This document shows, in pieces, positions 37,040 to 49,033 of a stretch of 64,000 nucleotides of DNA. Source of the stretch: Capillidium heterosporum (taxonomy: Eukaryota; Entomophthoromycota; Entomophthoromycetes; Entomophthorales; Capillidiaceae). How positions within the stretch are numbered: position 1 is the stretch's first letter; each line of letters starts with the position of its first letter. The stretch spans positions 2,232,001 through 2,296,000 of the forward strand of contig WBMQ01000002.1 in assembly GCA_016630905.1 (NCBI GenBank), given 5' to 3'. The position numbers and the translations under genes were made by a program. A model generated the notes under the pieces. The model saw only the letters and a list, made by a program, of their open reading frames with translations, did no database searches and was not told where the DNA came from.

Positions 37040-38760
37040 GGTTATACTCGGAATTTTATCCCAAGCAAGACAGATCGAACATAGATTCGAGGCCAACAAC
37101 ATTTACATCAATAATTTGAGAGGCAAAGTCCTTGTGGAGTCGACAAGTTTCCACCAAGAAGCTCAACGCCTTGCAAGTATTGTAGAGTCAAATTGCCGAC
37201 AAGCATTTGTCCTCCAACTTGGAATTGTACAATATCTTGTTGTAATAATCCCAAACTAACTTCAGCTCTGATGCACCTGGTTTAGGGTTCAAAGCTGATT
37301 TGAGCTTATTTCATTTTAAATACGGATCTTCGTTGGTAACTACTCTGTAGTCATAGATGTCTTTGGAGTAAGTTTGGAGGTAGTCAATCCCCGACTGGAT
37401 AATGGCTAATGCTATGAATGCACCTATATTTTCCTCCAACTGATTGAGTTTAAATTTTTTACAAAATAGCTTTATTTTTTGGAACTCCATTAAACTGTCC
37501 ATCAATAACATTCAGAACTGGCTCTGTAGGTTGGTTAGGTATTGGTGAGTATCGGGTACGTAGAGGATGCTAAACTTCCTCATGAAGGCCATTCGGCTGA
37601 TATACTGGTAGAAGTTATTTAAAATAATATGTTTATCTCAAGTTGGTAGCATATATATTCAAGCTGTTGTACAATCCAGTATATCCAAACTGTTGTACAG
37701 AGAAGAAATGTCGAGATCAAAACGGGCATCGTTGACCATGATGTGAGAATCTAAAGCAAAGAAAGTCTATAATTGAGATGATAGCTAAGCAACGCTTGAC
37801 CATCATCCTTTTACCCAGGTTGAAGGAACTGCAATTTGGATGTAAAACTAGTTGGTAAAGTAAGTAAAGCAAGTTGCGATGTACATCAAACAGTAGCGTA
37901 AAGGAATGGGATCGTAATCCACTGTCAGCGATATATAAAGCTTGTACCAACTCCAGGTTGAATTTAGACATCTTCACTTTGTCAATTAGAAATTCCAAAT
38001 TCGCATTACCCTCCAAAAAGATGGCCTCGCACAATTACACGATACATTCGAGGTACAAGCGGTTGTTTTACTTCAAAGAATTACGCCTTGGTGAACAAAG
38101 ATAAGCTAAGGTTGTAGTGTTTAAAGTGAGCATCAATAGCTTTTGTATAAAGTCCGTAGTTTAGCTTTATTAACTCTAATGCTGAGTCAAACGAGTTCCT
38201 ATCGACTTTAGATTCTCATATATCGAGGCCGGTGCTTTTAAAAAGATTCTATGAGGCTAGTACGGGTATCATATTGCACAAAGCAGCAATATCCTCCAAC
38301 TCGAACTTTAGGATTATTATCCTACTATCGGGAACTAACCCAATGACAAGGAATAGCAGCTTATACTTGGGCATCTTCAACCCCACAAAACTAAGCTTCA
38401 AGTTGTAGGTAATTAAACTCTTTTTGGTAGTAAAAATTGTCAAGTGAGATTTAAAATTGTTAGTGCTACCTAAATCCTCTTTTTAAATGCCATCACCTTT
38501 GTCGCTACCTTTTAAAAATTTCAAATTGGAGGACCGCTTGCGTGCCAAAACGAAAAGCTACTTGAGAAACAGACCGTTTTCTTTTATAACTCGATTGGCT
38601 TTAAGTTCCCGGTTGGTTAAACAATCTGTACCTTTTGCTTTACATCTTGAGCATGGGTTGCTTCAACCACATTTCTTTTTAATGTCATGACAATTGTCGC
38701 AGATCGGTGGGATGTAGTTGGTATCGCTGATTGACTCATTCTTTGTTCATATCCTAGTCA
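37040..38760 (-). pseudogene. Zn2Cys6 transcription factor remnant
   Basis: On the minus strand, bases 38701 down to 38621 read as a Zn(II)2Cys6 cluster: CDNCHDIKKKC, then G-stop-SNP, then CSRCKAKGTDC. All six cysteines and spacing are right, but a TGA at 38663-38665 sits in the loop. Downstream pieces resemble the middle region of fungal factors (LYIADSGLRSHSFTLLFDVH, NCSSFNLGKRMMVKRCLAI) but are scattered over frames with many stops. This is a decayed regulator gene. The boundaries are approximate; a Met-initiated piece at 39037 could be its former N-terminus. Confidence 0.6.
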
Positions 38761-39425
38761 ACTAAAGCTGGTTAAAAGGTAAACTTGGAAGTTGAAGGTA
38801 AGTTTTCGATTGATTTTTGGCTCGAACACCGTTAGGTAGGATGAAGTTCATCTTGTAGTTTGCTAATGTTCACTTGATTGGCTTCAAAATTAAAAGCTGT
38901 AAACGTAAGAGTATTGATAATGGTAAAGAAGTTGTGAGTGATAACTAATCGTAAAGGAACTAGTAGGTTCCTTCTAGGTCGTTTCAATAAAGGAAGTTGG
39001 CATCACGGGAATCAGGTGCGTCCAAAGTATAAGCCATCTTACAATCAAACATTCCGCGGCCAAATGTTAGGCTGATGTAATTTGGCCTTATAAAATTAGT
39101 ACAAGTTATACGACACTAAAAGAAGCTCAGTTCAAAAAAATTTAATCCTATATATATATACTACTATCATCATATATATTCTATAACCTTATACCTAATA
39201 TACAAATATACTCATTAAATTCAATTAGCTTTCACTCTCATAAGCTTCCCTATCCACCAGATCCTTGAAATACCCCTGAGTTCCAATCCCAGATCCCAAC
39301 TTCCTACACTCGTCATCCAACAACGGTAAATTCCCAAAAAAGGGGTGAAACAATTTCATAGAAAATAGGTATAAAAGTGTAAAGTTGCAGCAAAGAACGT
39401 CTAAACTTTTCAACTTTCTAAAACT
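38761..39425. other. Intergenic region
   Basis: Mostly non-coding; possible former 5' part of the zinc-cluster pseudogene around 39.0 kb and the promoter of the next gene. Confidence 0.5.
39370..39376 (+). promoter_or_regulatory. TATA box of YOP1
   Basis: TATAAAA 50 bases upstream of the ATG at 39426. Confidence 0.55.
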
Positions 39426-40049
39426 ATGGACAAAGTAAAGCAGTACCAAGCACAACTGGACAAGGAGCTATCGCAGTACCCCATCTTCATTCAAGCTGAG
39501 AAAGCTACTGGCGTCCAGAAGACTCACTTGGTTGGTGGTGTAGTTGCCGTATTTACCGTTCTTATCGTATTTAACTTGGCCGGTTCCCTTTTGACTAATT
39601 TGCTCGGTTGGGTCTACCCAGGTAATTTGTTTTTGGAAATATTTTTTAATTTTGTTGTTTGTGTTTAGCTTACGCCTCTTTCAAGGCCATTGAAAGCCCC
39701 AACAAGGATGATGATAAGCAGTGGTTGACTTACTGGTAAGCTTGGTACTTGTTTTTTTGCTTATTAAGCTCTAGGTGTGTCGTTGGACTTTTCAACACCG
39801 TCGAGTACTTTACCGACTATTTACTGTACTGGTTCCCCTTCTACTTCCTCATCAAGACTGGATTCTTAATTTGGTTGTTCCTTCCTTACACCAGAGTAAC
39901 TATTTTTATTTTTCTAAAGGTTAATGTTATAAAAGGGTGCCGAAGTTATCTACAGCTTGTACCTCAGACCTTTCATGTTGCACCACAGCCCCACTATTGA
40001 CGCTTACCTTGGTAAGGTACAGGATGCGGCCAGTGGCAAACGTCAGTGA
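39426..40049 (+). CDS. YOP1: ER-shaping protein Yop1 (DP1/TB2/HVA22 family)
   Basis: Reticulon-like membrane protein that bends tubular ER; 165 residues. Exons 39426-39621, 39669-39735, 39775-39895 and 39936-40049, all introns in frame. Landmarks: DKELSQYPIF near the N-terminus, a first hairpin of hydrophobic residues (LVGGVVAVFTVLIVFNLAGSL at about 37-57), AYASFKAIESPNKDDDKQWLTYW, the second hairpin VVGLFNTVEYFTDYLLYWFPFYFLIK, then LRPFMLHHSPTIDAYL. Length and order match the family; the C-terminus is short. Confidence 0.93.
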
Positions 40050-40797
40050 TTTATTTAGCTTTTCTTTTAATACTAAAGGATATATTTCATGGTTACTTTT
40101 ATAAAATACCTGTTCATTTATAAGTTGTTTTTATATATGTGCTTTATAATTAGCAATACAATGATGATATACAATTGATTTCTGTTAAATAGCATCCAAT
40201 CCAAACCTATACGACTGTTAGTGCAAATTTAACATATCCTATATTTCCTCCAAAATTTTTGCCGCTTCTATCAGCACTAGCTTTGGATTATCTACTACAT
40301 ATAGCGTCTTTAGGACTATTATTTAAACTATAGGTTTTTATTAAATTATATATTAAACTTGATAGAGTGATTAAATACTTTATTTGACTTGCAAGTTATA
40401 TATTGAAAGGTTATTAGTTTGAGCTGTATTATATGTAGCATTTACTTTACCTTAAACTTAGCCCAACTTTAAAAGAACGCCATATTCAAGGTAAATGCTG
40501 GCTATATACACTTATATATTTTATCTCTATTAATACGTAAGCAAGGTATAGCTTTGTTCACTTGGTTTACACCTGATCACTAAATATGTGTCAGTAGTTA
40601 GAAACAGCCGTTAAAAGATCGAGTCTATTTATACTATATACCATGGCGGTATCACTCCATCAAGTATATGTACTTGAGATTATAAAGCTAAACTAAAAAC
40701 AAATACTAAAAGTGTAACCCAGCTAAAAAATATATCTTCTCAGCTACAATTCAAACAATTTAATTTATAACATTGAGATCAAACCTATAGTAGATAG
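40050..40797. other. Intergenic, convergent 3' ends
   Basis: Between Yop1 and TPI. AT-rich, nothing recognised. Confidence 0.6.
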
Positions 40798-41780
<983 letters not shown>

Positions 41781-41837
41781 CTTGTATTTGTTAATTGATT
41801 TTCTTTAGTTTTGTAAGCGAGGTTACCAATCAAGCTC

Positions 41838-41844
41838 TTTTATA
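41838..41844 (-). promoter_or_regulatory. TATA box of TPI1
   Basis: TATAAAA on the minus strand, 58 bases upstream of the start codon. Confidence 0.55.
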
Positions 41845-42528
41845 GCTTGTAAAACTCCTTTACGGAAATCACTTTTTGGTTATGACGTCGCGGTAATCTG
41901 ATATCTTACCAATCAGCTGATTTGTAGAGGAAGTTGAGCCAGATAAAGAAGTTCAATTGAATTGGAAATTGCAGGGTTTGTGGAGGGAAGTTCAACCTAT
42001 CGGAAACTTGAGATTAGATAGCTTGATAGACTGCAGCTCCTTAGATAAAGTAATGAACGGTTGTATAGCACATTTTGCAGTTTTGTTTTAGTTCTATATT
42101 GATGGCGGACCGACAATGTTAAAGAATGAGATGTATGATTTGTAAATATAGATTTCTAGCAGATTTTGTTCAATTCTAAAAATCCTACCCAAAATATGCC
42201 TCCATAGGAGTAAATTTCCGGTCCACTTGAACTACAAACCTCCCAAATGCAGCAAGACTCAACAAACATATCAAGTTGAAACTCCAGCAATCCAAGTCTA
42301 ACTTTACAATCAAGTTTTCATTGGTAAAGTTTTAAATGAATCAAAATAGGAACTTTAAATATCAAAAGTTTATATAGATATAAGGCTCTTTTATTTCATA
42401 TAATATATATAGGATTTATAATAAGTCAATCATATCGATCATGTCAAAATCAAACATTATTTAAAAAACTTAAATATATTCATTCCATAATATACAAAAA
42501 GTAAAAATATATAATCAATCAAACAAGT
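41845..42528. other. Intergenic region
   Basis: Promoter side of TPI and 3' flank of the dehydrogenase gene; nothing else recognised. Confidence 0.6.
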
Positions 42529-44365
42529 TTACTGACGGAACTCTTTGTTGAACTCACGGCCAATGAGCATACGACGGATCTCCGAAGTACCAGCCCCAAT
42601 CTCATACAACTTAGCATCTCTTAAGATACGTCCGGTAGGGTAGTCATTAATGTACCCGTTACCACCTAATTATCAAAAATATATCAGCATACTACTATTT
42701 TAAAAACTTTTCAAAGCTACCTAAGCATTGGATACCGTCCAAGGCGACTTCAGTAGCCCTCTCAGCCGAGTAGAGGATGGCACCGGCACAGTCCTATTGT
42801 AAGAAGAGTGTTAGGTTGGGCTAGGGCTTAGGATATGGTTTAATTTGGATGTAAAGCTTACCTTGTTGGAAGATTTACCAGCATCGGCAGCCCGAGCGAC
42901 GGCGTAGACGTAGGATCGAGTAGCGGATAGTTTGGTGTACATGTCGGCTAACTTGCCTTGCATCAACTAAAACATGTATTAGTATCGCTATAAACTTAGC
43001 CAAGTTATAAAATATTACCTGGAATTGACCAATAGGGAGTATTGAACTGTTTGCGGTCGTGGGTGTAAGGTAAGACGATATCCAAGGTGTTTTGCATGAG
43101 ACTATTTTAAAAATATTAGTGTTGCAAAGGATGAGTGTGGAAGTTTACCCTAATGGGCCACCGGATAGTACTAGACGTTCATAGTCCAAGCCACTCATCA
43201 ATACGTAGACGCCTTGTCCTTCCTTACCAAGGATGTTCTCGGCTGCATTTAATAAAATCAATAAATTGTACGTCTTGAACAAGATGCTTACCAGGCACTT
43301 CACAGTTCTCGAAGACTAATTCGCAGGTATTGCTTCCGCGCATACCCAACTTGTCCAACTTGGGCGAGGTGGAGAATCCTTTGAATCCCTAAACATTAAA
43401 AATCAAATTAGCACTCGTATCACCATATATTTAAAAAGTATGTACCTTCTCGACGATAAAGGCGGTAATTCCTTTAGGACCAGCCTTGAGATCAGTCTTG
43501 GCGTAGACAACTAAGGTATCGGCATTGGGTCCATTGGTGATCCAAAACTTGGAACCGTTCAAAATATACTTATCGCCCTGCTTCTCGGCCTTCAAAGTCA
43601 TGGATACAACGTCCGATCCGGATCCAGGTTCACTCATAGCCAAGGCACCTACATGTTCACCACTAATTAACTTTTACAAAGTATATATCGTTAGCATAAT
43701 AAATTTCCTCTAAAAATGGTACCTTGGGTAGATACTTTTCCTTTTGAGCTTCACTACCGTTACGCACAATCTGGTTGACACACAAGTTACTGTGGGCTCC
43801 GTAACTTAAAGCAACCGAACCGCTGGCCCTGGAAATTTCTTCCATGGCGATGACGTGATCCAGGTATCCAAACTCCAGACCACCAAACTTTTCTGTTAAG
43901 ATTTGGTAGAATTAGATTAACGAAATTTACAATATAAATTACCAGGTGCAGTTATACCCAACAGACCCATATCACCCAATTTTTTCCATAGATCCTACAG
44001 TTATAAGTGTACAGTAAATAAAATAATAACTTACAGCTGGAAACTCATTGTTTTTATCGATGTCTTGAGCTCTTGGGGCAATCTCCTTTTGGGCAAAGTC
44101 ATGGATAGTTTCTCTAAACTAAAGCATCCAAGATATATATAAATAAGCTAAATTTAAATCAAATCTTAGAAACTTACATGAGCTTGTTCTTCAGTCAGGC
44201 CAGCAACCTGCTACATTGTAACCACCATCGGTAACTAAACTACGTTGGATAGTTTTTTGGACTAGGCTGGTGCGAGCAGTCTAAATATAAAATTAGATTC
44301 AACTTACCAACTAAATATATAAAAGCTACCTTTTTAAAAGTGTTGGTTAAAGTACGAGTAAACAT
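42529..44365 (-). CDS. Isovaleryl-CoA dehydrogenase
   Basis: Mitochondrial FAD-dependent acyl-CoA dehydrogenase of leucine breakdown. Start Met at 44365; the first two exons encode a basic, Ser/Thr-rich presequence ([12 protein letters not shown]...). Conserved parts: [79 protein letters not shown], and [11 protein letters not shown] carrying the catalytic Glu characteristic of isovaleryl-CoA dehydrogenase. The chain ends in a [10 protein letters not shown]-like tail. Two places need a +1 frame change: near 44208 (GGYNVA before [13 protein letters not shown]) and at 43034 (QFNTP before IGQFQ, where the family motif NTPIGQFQ spans the shift). The other introns keep frame. Confidence 0.87.
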
Positions 44366-45078
44366 AGTAAGTTGTAAAAAGTAAAACTTCACAAAGAACG
44401 AAGAGCTGTCAAATCTACTTTTTGGAATGGAAATGAGTTTGAATGTGATTCAGGTGACTTTTTGATTTGAATTTAGGCCAAATCAAAATTGGAAGTTGGA
44501 GGGAAGGTTCGGGTAATTTGTTAGACCTAAACGTAGGCTTGTAAGATGAAGTTCTGGAGCTTATAATGGAAAGTATTGGTCTAGTTCCAGATCACAATAA
44601 GATTACAATTGCCTATGGTTGGATGGATAGTCAAGGAATGAGATGGTATAAATAGTGATTGAATCCTTTGAGAGGTAAGACAGTGTTAGGGTATTTGAAA
44701 TACCACAACAAAATGGCAAATTGCAGGCCTTGTCCTCAATTTCTGCGGTCGAGAAATTCCAAGAAAGCTCACTGAAGAATGTTATCAGTTAAGTAAAATT
44801 GTTTTATAGCCAAAAGGTCGAGGATTAATATCCTAGATCCCATCAACCACCGCCCTTTGCAATATCATATTTAATTTACAACATCCAAAATTTATGTTAG
44901 TACTTCAACATTAACTGCCTTTGAAAACTCAATTTCCTTTCAACTTTCCAATAGTAAATTTTCAAGTCAACGTTTATCCCAAACAACTTTTAAACGTCAA
45001 CTCCAAACATAGTATAAAAGCCATCAAATTCCCATAGCAACCAAATCCTGATAAAAGAAACTCTAAATAATTAATACC
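44366..45078. other. Intergenic region
   Basis: Divergent promoter space of the dehydrogenase and the small secreted peptide; TATA box at its right end. Confidence 0.6.
45013..45019 (+). promoter_or_regulatory. TATA box of the secreted peptide gene
   Basis: TATAAAA 60 bases upstream of the ATG at 45079. Confidence 0.55.
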
Positions 45079-45303
45079 ATGAAGATCCTCTCCATTACCA
45101 TCCTCTCAGCCCTAGCTTTGTTGGTAAGTTCAAGTGCACTGCCAAATGAGAAGTTGATGCGACGTGCTAATGCCGATCCAACTGGTAACGACAACGAATT
45201 CAATCAGATGTCCACCGAGAACGAGTTGAAGTTTGCAGGGTTGAGCAAGTCAGTTCGCAATCTACAAATCAATTTTGCTGGTAAACCGGTCCTCAACGCT
45301 TAA
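45079..45303 (+). CDS. Small secreted peptide precursor
   Basis: Single-exon gene of 74 residues. Residues 1-20 form a textbook signal peptide (basic, then hydrophobic, cleavage after SSA). A dibasic KLMRRA site at about residues 25-30 could be cut by a Kex2-type protease, leaving a polar peptide of about 45 residues (ANADPTGNDNEFNQMSTENE...). There is no cysteine, no CAAX tail and no repeat, so it does not look like a classical pheromone or cysteine-rich effector. Own TATA box and clean frame make it a credible gene. Function unknown. Confidence 0.7.
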   Translation: MKILSITILSALALLVSSSALPNEKLMRRANADPTGNDNEFNQMSTENELKFAGLSKSVRNLQINFAGKPVLNA

Positions 45304-45602
45304 CTTAGAAGATATAAAATTTATATTTCAAGGCATAATAATAAATTCACATTTGCATACACATTTCTTACAGATACTCTTTAGTACACCTTTTTTCCAA
45401 TCAGTTATTTTTAAGATTGATGTTGAGTGATAAAGTAACAGAGAATGATGGTATGAAGAATAAATCAAATTTAAAAGGTAAGGTTATGAGTTTCAATTTC
45501 CCTATGGCAAAACTTTAACTACAGGAAAGCTGTCCATATTGGATTCAATATAAAGTTCCATTGGCGTCTCAATTGGAATTTCAGTCTACTAAAGTTATTA
45601 AG
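45304..45602. other. Spacer before the retroelement
   Basis: 3' flank of the peptide gene up to the retroelement boundary. Confidence 0.5.
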
Positions 45603-45916
45603 TGTTGACTGGTCGCTCTCGCCGAGTGTTCAACCACTGGCTTGGACTTCCGGTCGAGTGGGTTCGGCCGAACTTGGTGAGTCCTTCAGCATGGGACGTG
45701 ACATGTGTATCGTGTTGTGGGCTGACTAATATAGATGCGGCAACTGCCCTACAATTAAATCTGATATAAAAGCTTTATTCTTGCAACACTCCTGGTTAGG
45801 AGCCCTTAAAACGTTATAACCAACCTAACATAACCTTAATCTACGATTAGGACGAACCCACTCGACTGGAAGTCCAAGCCAGTGGTCGAACACTCAGCGA
45901 GGGCGACCAGCCAACA
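45603..45916 (+). repeat. Rearranged 5' LTR with 63-base inverted arms
   Basis: Bases 45604-45666 are the reverse complement of 45853-45915 with about five mismatches, all transitions. The segment between them (about 45690-45850) matches the 3' LTR segment 52133-52285 but in opposite orientation, while the right arm matches the 3' LTR end in direct orientation. Confidence 0.8.
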
Positions 45917-46820
45917 ATGGAGCCTTGTACGGGGCTACAACAGGCTGATATAGATGCAAGAAGAAACCGCAACACTTATAATCAAAAGGCTAGTAAAAAG
46001 GATGAATATCGGGGTTATCAACCTCAGGGTTTGAGAATGGCCCGATTCAACGGTAACGAAGCTGTGGCGGGAATTTTCATTGAGATCTATAAGCAACAAG
46101 CCAACACTATAGAGTGGAACGATTACCAGAAGACTACAAATTTCTCCATGTACATCGATTCCGAACTATGGAACTGGCTACTATCTGTTCAAGATGAGAC
46201 GTGGCCCCAGCTGAGAGTAGGGTTCCTGGACCACTTCACAGCCACCGAATCGGCAGGAGAGGCAATCAGACATCTCAGCACAATGAGACAGACACCCAAT
46301 GAAAAGTTATCACACTATCTCACTCGGTTTGATCACCAGGTGACCCACATCCTTGAGACGATGCCCCAGTCCTTGCTCATTGTGATCTTTGCTGATTCTC
46401 TTAAACCAGGTTTTAAGGGCCAGGACCTTAGACCATAGCCAAAATTGTAAACCCTTAAAGGAAGTTATACAAGTAGCTACAGAAGTTAATCGCAGATGGT
46501 TGCTAGATGATCCGTGCCGGAAAGCAGACCAGTTATGGCCAAATTCCCAAGCTATGGTAGCTAGTTTAACCCATTTCCCAGTAGCAAGACCACAAGAGGT
46601 ACCAATTGACTATCAAGCTCCTCACGTCACCATCCTAACAACCCAAAACCCACCAGAAGCTAGGCAGGATACAATCTATGAGGTTCTAAAGGAATTCACA
46701 AAAGTCATAAAAGATCTCCGCCCCCGTTGTTATAACTGCAACTAGGTAGGCCACATGAGCCGGCAGTGTAGAGCACCACGGAGATCAGGAAATGGGAGAG
46801 GGCCCTAGTAAGCGGTACTG
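45917..46820 (+). pseudogene. Retroelement gag with CCHC knuckle
   Basis: Starts at the ATG directly after the LTR end. Capsid-like helices (FLDHFTATESAGEAIRHLS, LSHYLTRFDHQVTHILETMP) precede a frame change at a TAG at 46436-46438, after which KEVIQVATEVNRRWLLDDP continues. The zinc knuckle CYNC-N-stop-VGHMSRQC has an in-frame TAG at 46743-46745 between its second Cys and the His. Nucleocapsid role is inferred from the knuckle. Confidence 0.75.
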
Positions 46821-46861
46821 GAGGTCCTCAAAGTAATAGACCGCAAGAAGATCCGCCAGAC

Positions 46862-48865
46862 ATGGTGGGCTATGCTGTATTAACCCGGTCCCAAGCCAAG
46901 GAATTGCGTAGGCAATTAGCGAGGGCTGAAGGAAATCCAGTATTAGAAGCAAGATTGAGGACTAAACTGACAGGAGAAAACATCAGGAATAGAGGAGAAC
47001 CCTACAGTGGAGCGCAACCATCAGACTATATGCCCCCTCAAGGGTCGGGATACTCTGCGCCAGCCCATACAGTTGGAAATCGCAGAAGTAGTCAAGGAAC
47101 TCAGTATAGTAACCAATTGACGGTCAGAGAGGAGTTGGAAGAAGTAGTAGCCCAACAATTACCCTCAAGGTTACAGCCAAGGTTTGAAATATCTATCCCA
47201 ATGATGAATTCTCTTCCGGAGACAGTAACTCCAGGATCAATCTCGCTAAGACAAATGAAAGAGACCCGGATGCAAGCAGAGGAAGCTATGTAACCTGAAC
47301 CTCATTATTTTCCAATGAACCCCGGGATGGTTGGGAGAAACGATCTTCAGGATAAAGGAAGCAGTAGCAACCTCCATTATAGCCCCAGAAATACAGCAGA
47401 TGGCCAAAACAGTGATTTAATGGAGGGCAGCACAGTATCTGTAGGGCAGAGTGACCAAGGGATACCTCTTCAAGAACCTAAGGGGCTATCTCGAGGCAAT
47501 AAAGGGAAAATGGGCAAGAAATCAGCGATACAACCGGTACTATTGGAGGAGGACCAGATGCAAGAAGACCAACCCAGGGATGAGGAAAGGAACCAATTTT
47601 CATCAATAGGAGATGAAACAGAGCGGTTAGAGGGTTCATCACGGATGGTAGAACATTTAGGTCATTTCCAATTACCGGATAATGCTTATGAAGGAGCTCA
47701 AATTGGAATCACCCTCCCATTAGATACGGCACGAGAACATCCTCAACTTTGGTCAAAGTTAGATCAATTATTCCAAGAATTCGAGATAGGAGGTTTCTTT
47801 GCAGGACAGCAGTTCATTTGGTCCAGTGATTATGCAGCATCAGTAAAAGGCGTGGTGGATGGATTCCCAGCCCAAATTATCATTGACACCGGATGTAGCG
47901 GAGTAGTACTATCCCAAGGGTTTTACGATCGATCCCACTTGATCGAGGATGGGGAGGTACCTATTGCCATTAGTACAGCAGGAGACCTCACCTCGTCAGG
48001 AACGACGTAAGGCTTTTGAAAAAGTTACCATCTCTATTGAGGGAGTAACAGCTCAAATTCCAACAGTGGTATTACCAGGAGGTCACTATGATATATTAGT
48101 AGGAATGAGTTGGTTGAAGCGAGTAGGCGCAATAATTGACTGCGCTACAGATATAGTCACTATAGGGTCAGTTTCTATCCCAATGTTCAATCAATCACGA
48201 CTTACAAAAGGTGCAACAGCCTTGGAAGCCACTCATTTGGAGGAACCAATACAATTCATTCTCAAAGACTGTAGGGCACGGATGCCATCTAAAGGGTCAT
48301 ACGGATCAGCAGGAGATGAATTGCATGCCTTAGCGGACGGACAAGTCGAACCAGGAGGAACAAAGATTTTTGACACAGGTGTTCAAGCCATCATTCCCTC
48401 AGGAATGTATGGAGGAATTTCTTCCCGGTCAGGAACGGCGATAGGTAATGGGCTAGTAGTGACAGGAGGAGTAATTGATCAAGGACCCCAGAGTACAGTC
48501 AAGGTTATCATTCAAAACGAAAGTAATAGAACAGGTAACTATTACGGCTGGGACAGCGAATTGCGCGGTTGATCACCTACAGAATCAGCGAACAGCTAGT
48601 AGAAAAAGCTTCAAAACCGCCACGGCGAGGTAATGGAAAAGTAGAAGACATTGACGACCAGGAAGCCTGGCTGCAGCACCAAGGGCCATCAGATCCAGTA
48701 CTCCATACTGCTATGGCAGTCACGACACCCTTTGGAGCTGTTCAATGGTTAGCTCGAAATAAGGGTGGCACAAATCGTACAGGGAACATCTCGTTATATA
48801 CCCCCGAAGGACCAAAGAAGGGTCACAGCTACACTCGGTTGGAGCCAGAAATAATAGTTGACTAG
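46862..48865 (+). pseudogene. Retroelement protease and dUTPase region
   Basis: A Gln/Ser-rich linker with an in-frame TAA at 47291 leads to a retropepsin-type protease: FPAQIIIDTGCSGVVLS with the catalytic DTG at 47885-47893. A frame change at a TAA near 48008 leads on to YDILVGMSWLKRVGAIIDC, the second half of the protease. From about 48270 the frame becomes dUTPase: GSAGDELHA (motif 1), IPSGMYGGISSRSGTA (motif 2) and GLVVTGGVIDQG (motif 3), then VKVIIQNESNRT. The expected VTITAG and GQRIARLITYR strands follow in two successive +1 frames. dUTPase hydrolyses dUTP to keep uracil out of new DNA. Confidence 0.82.
48270..48625 (+). other. dUTPase domain inside the retroelement
   Basis: The motif order and spacing of trimeric dUTPase are visible between protease and reverse transcriptase. 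The motif 3 Asp (VID) is kept; the usual following Tyr-containing DYRG is replaced by QGPQS. Confidence 0.8.
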
Positions 48866-49033
48866 GCCAGCAGTTGTTATGGCCCAGGCAATTGGCAACC
48901 CTTGGATGGAAACCCCTCTAAGTAGGCTCATTCATATCCCAGAGCCACATCAAGCATTCTATGTAGAAATAGAAGAGGATTTATCGATAGTAGAATCCTG
49001 AGGAAAGGGTTGGTACACTAATAGTGTAGCCTC

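Noticed and set aside
45603-45916. An independent DNA transposon with 63-base inverted repeats
   Set aside because: Arms and middle all match the retroelement's 3' LTR, so it is a rearranged LTR.
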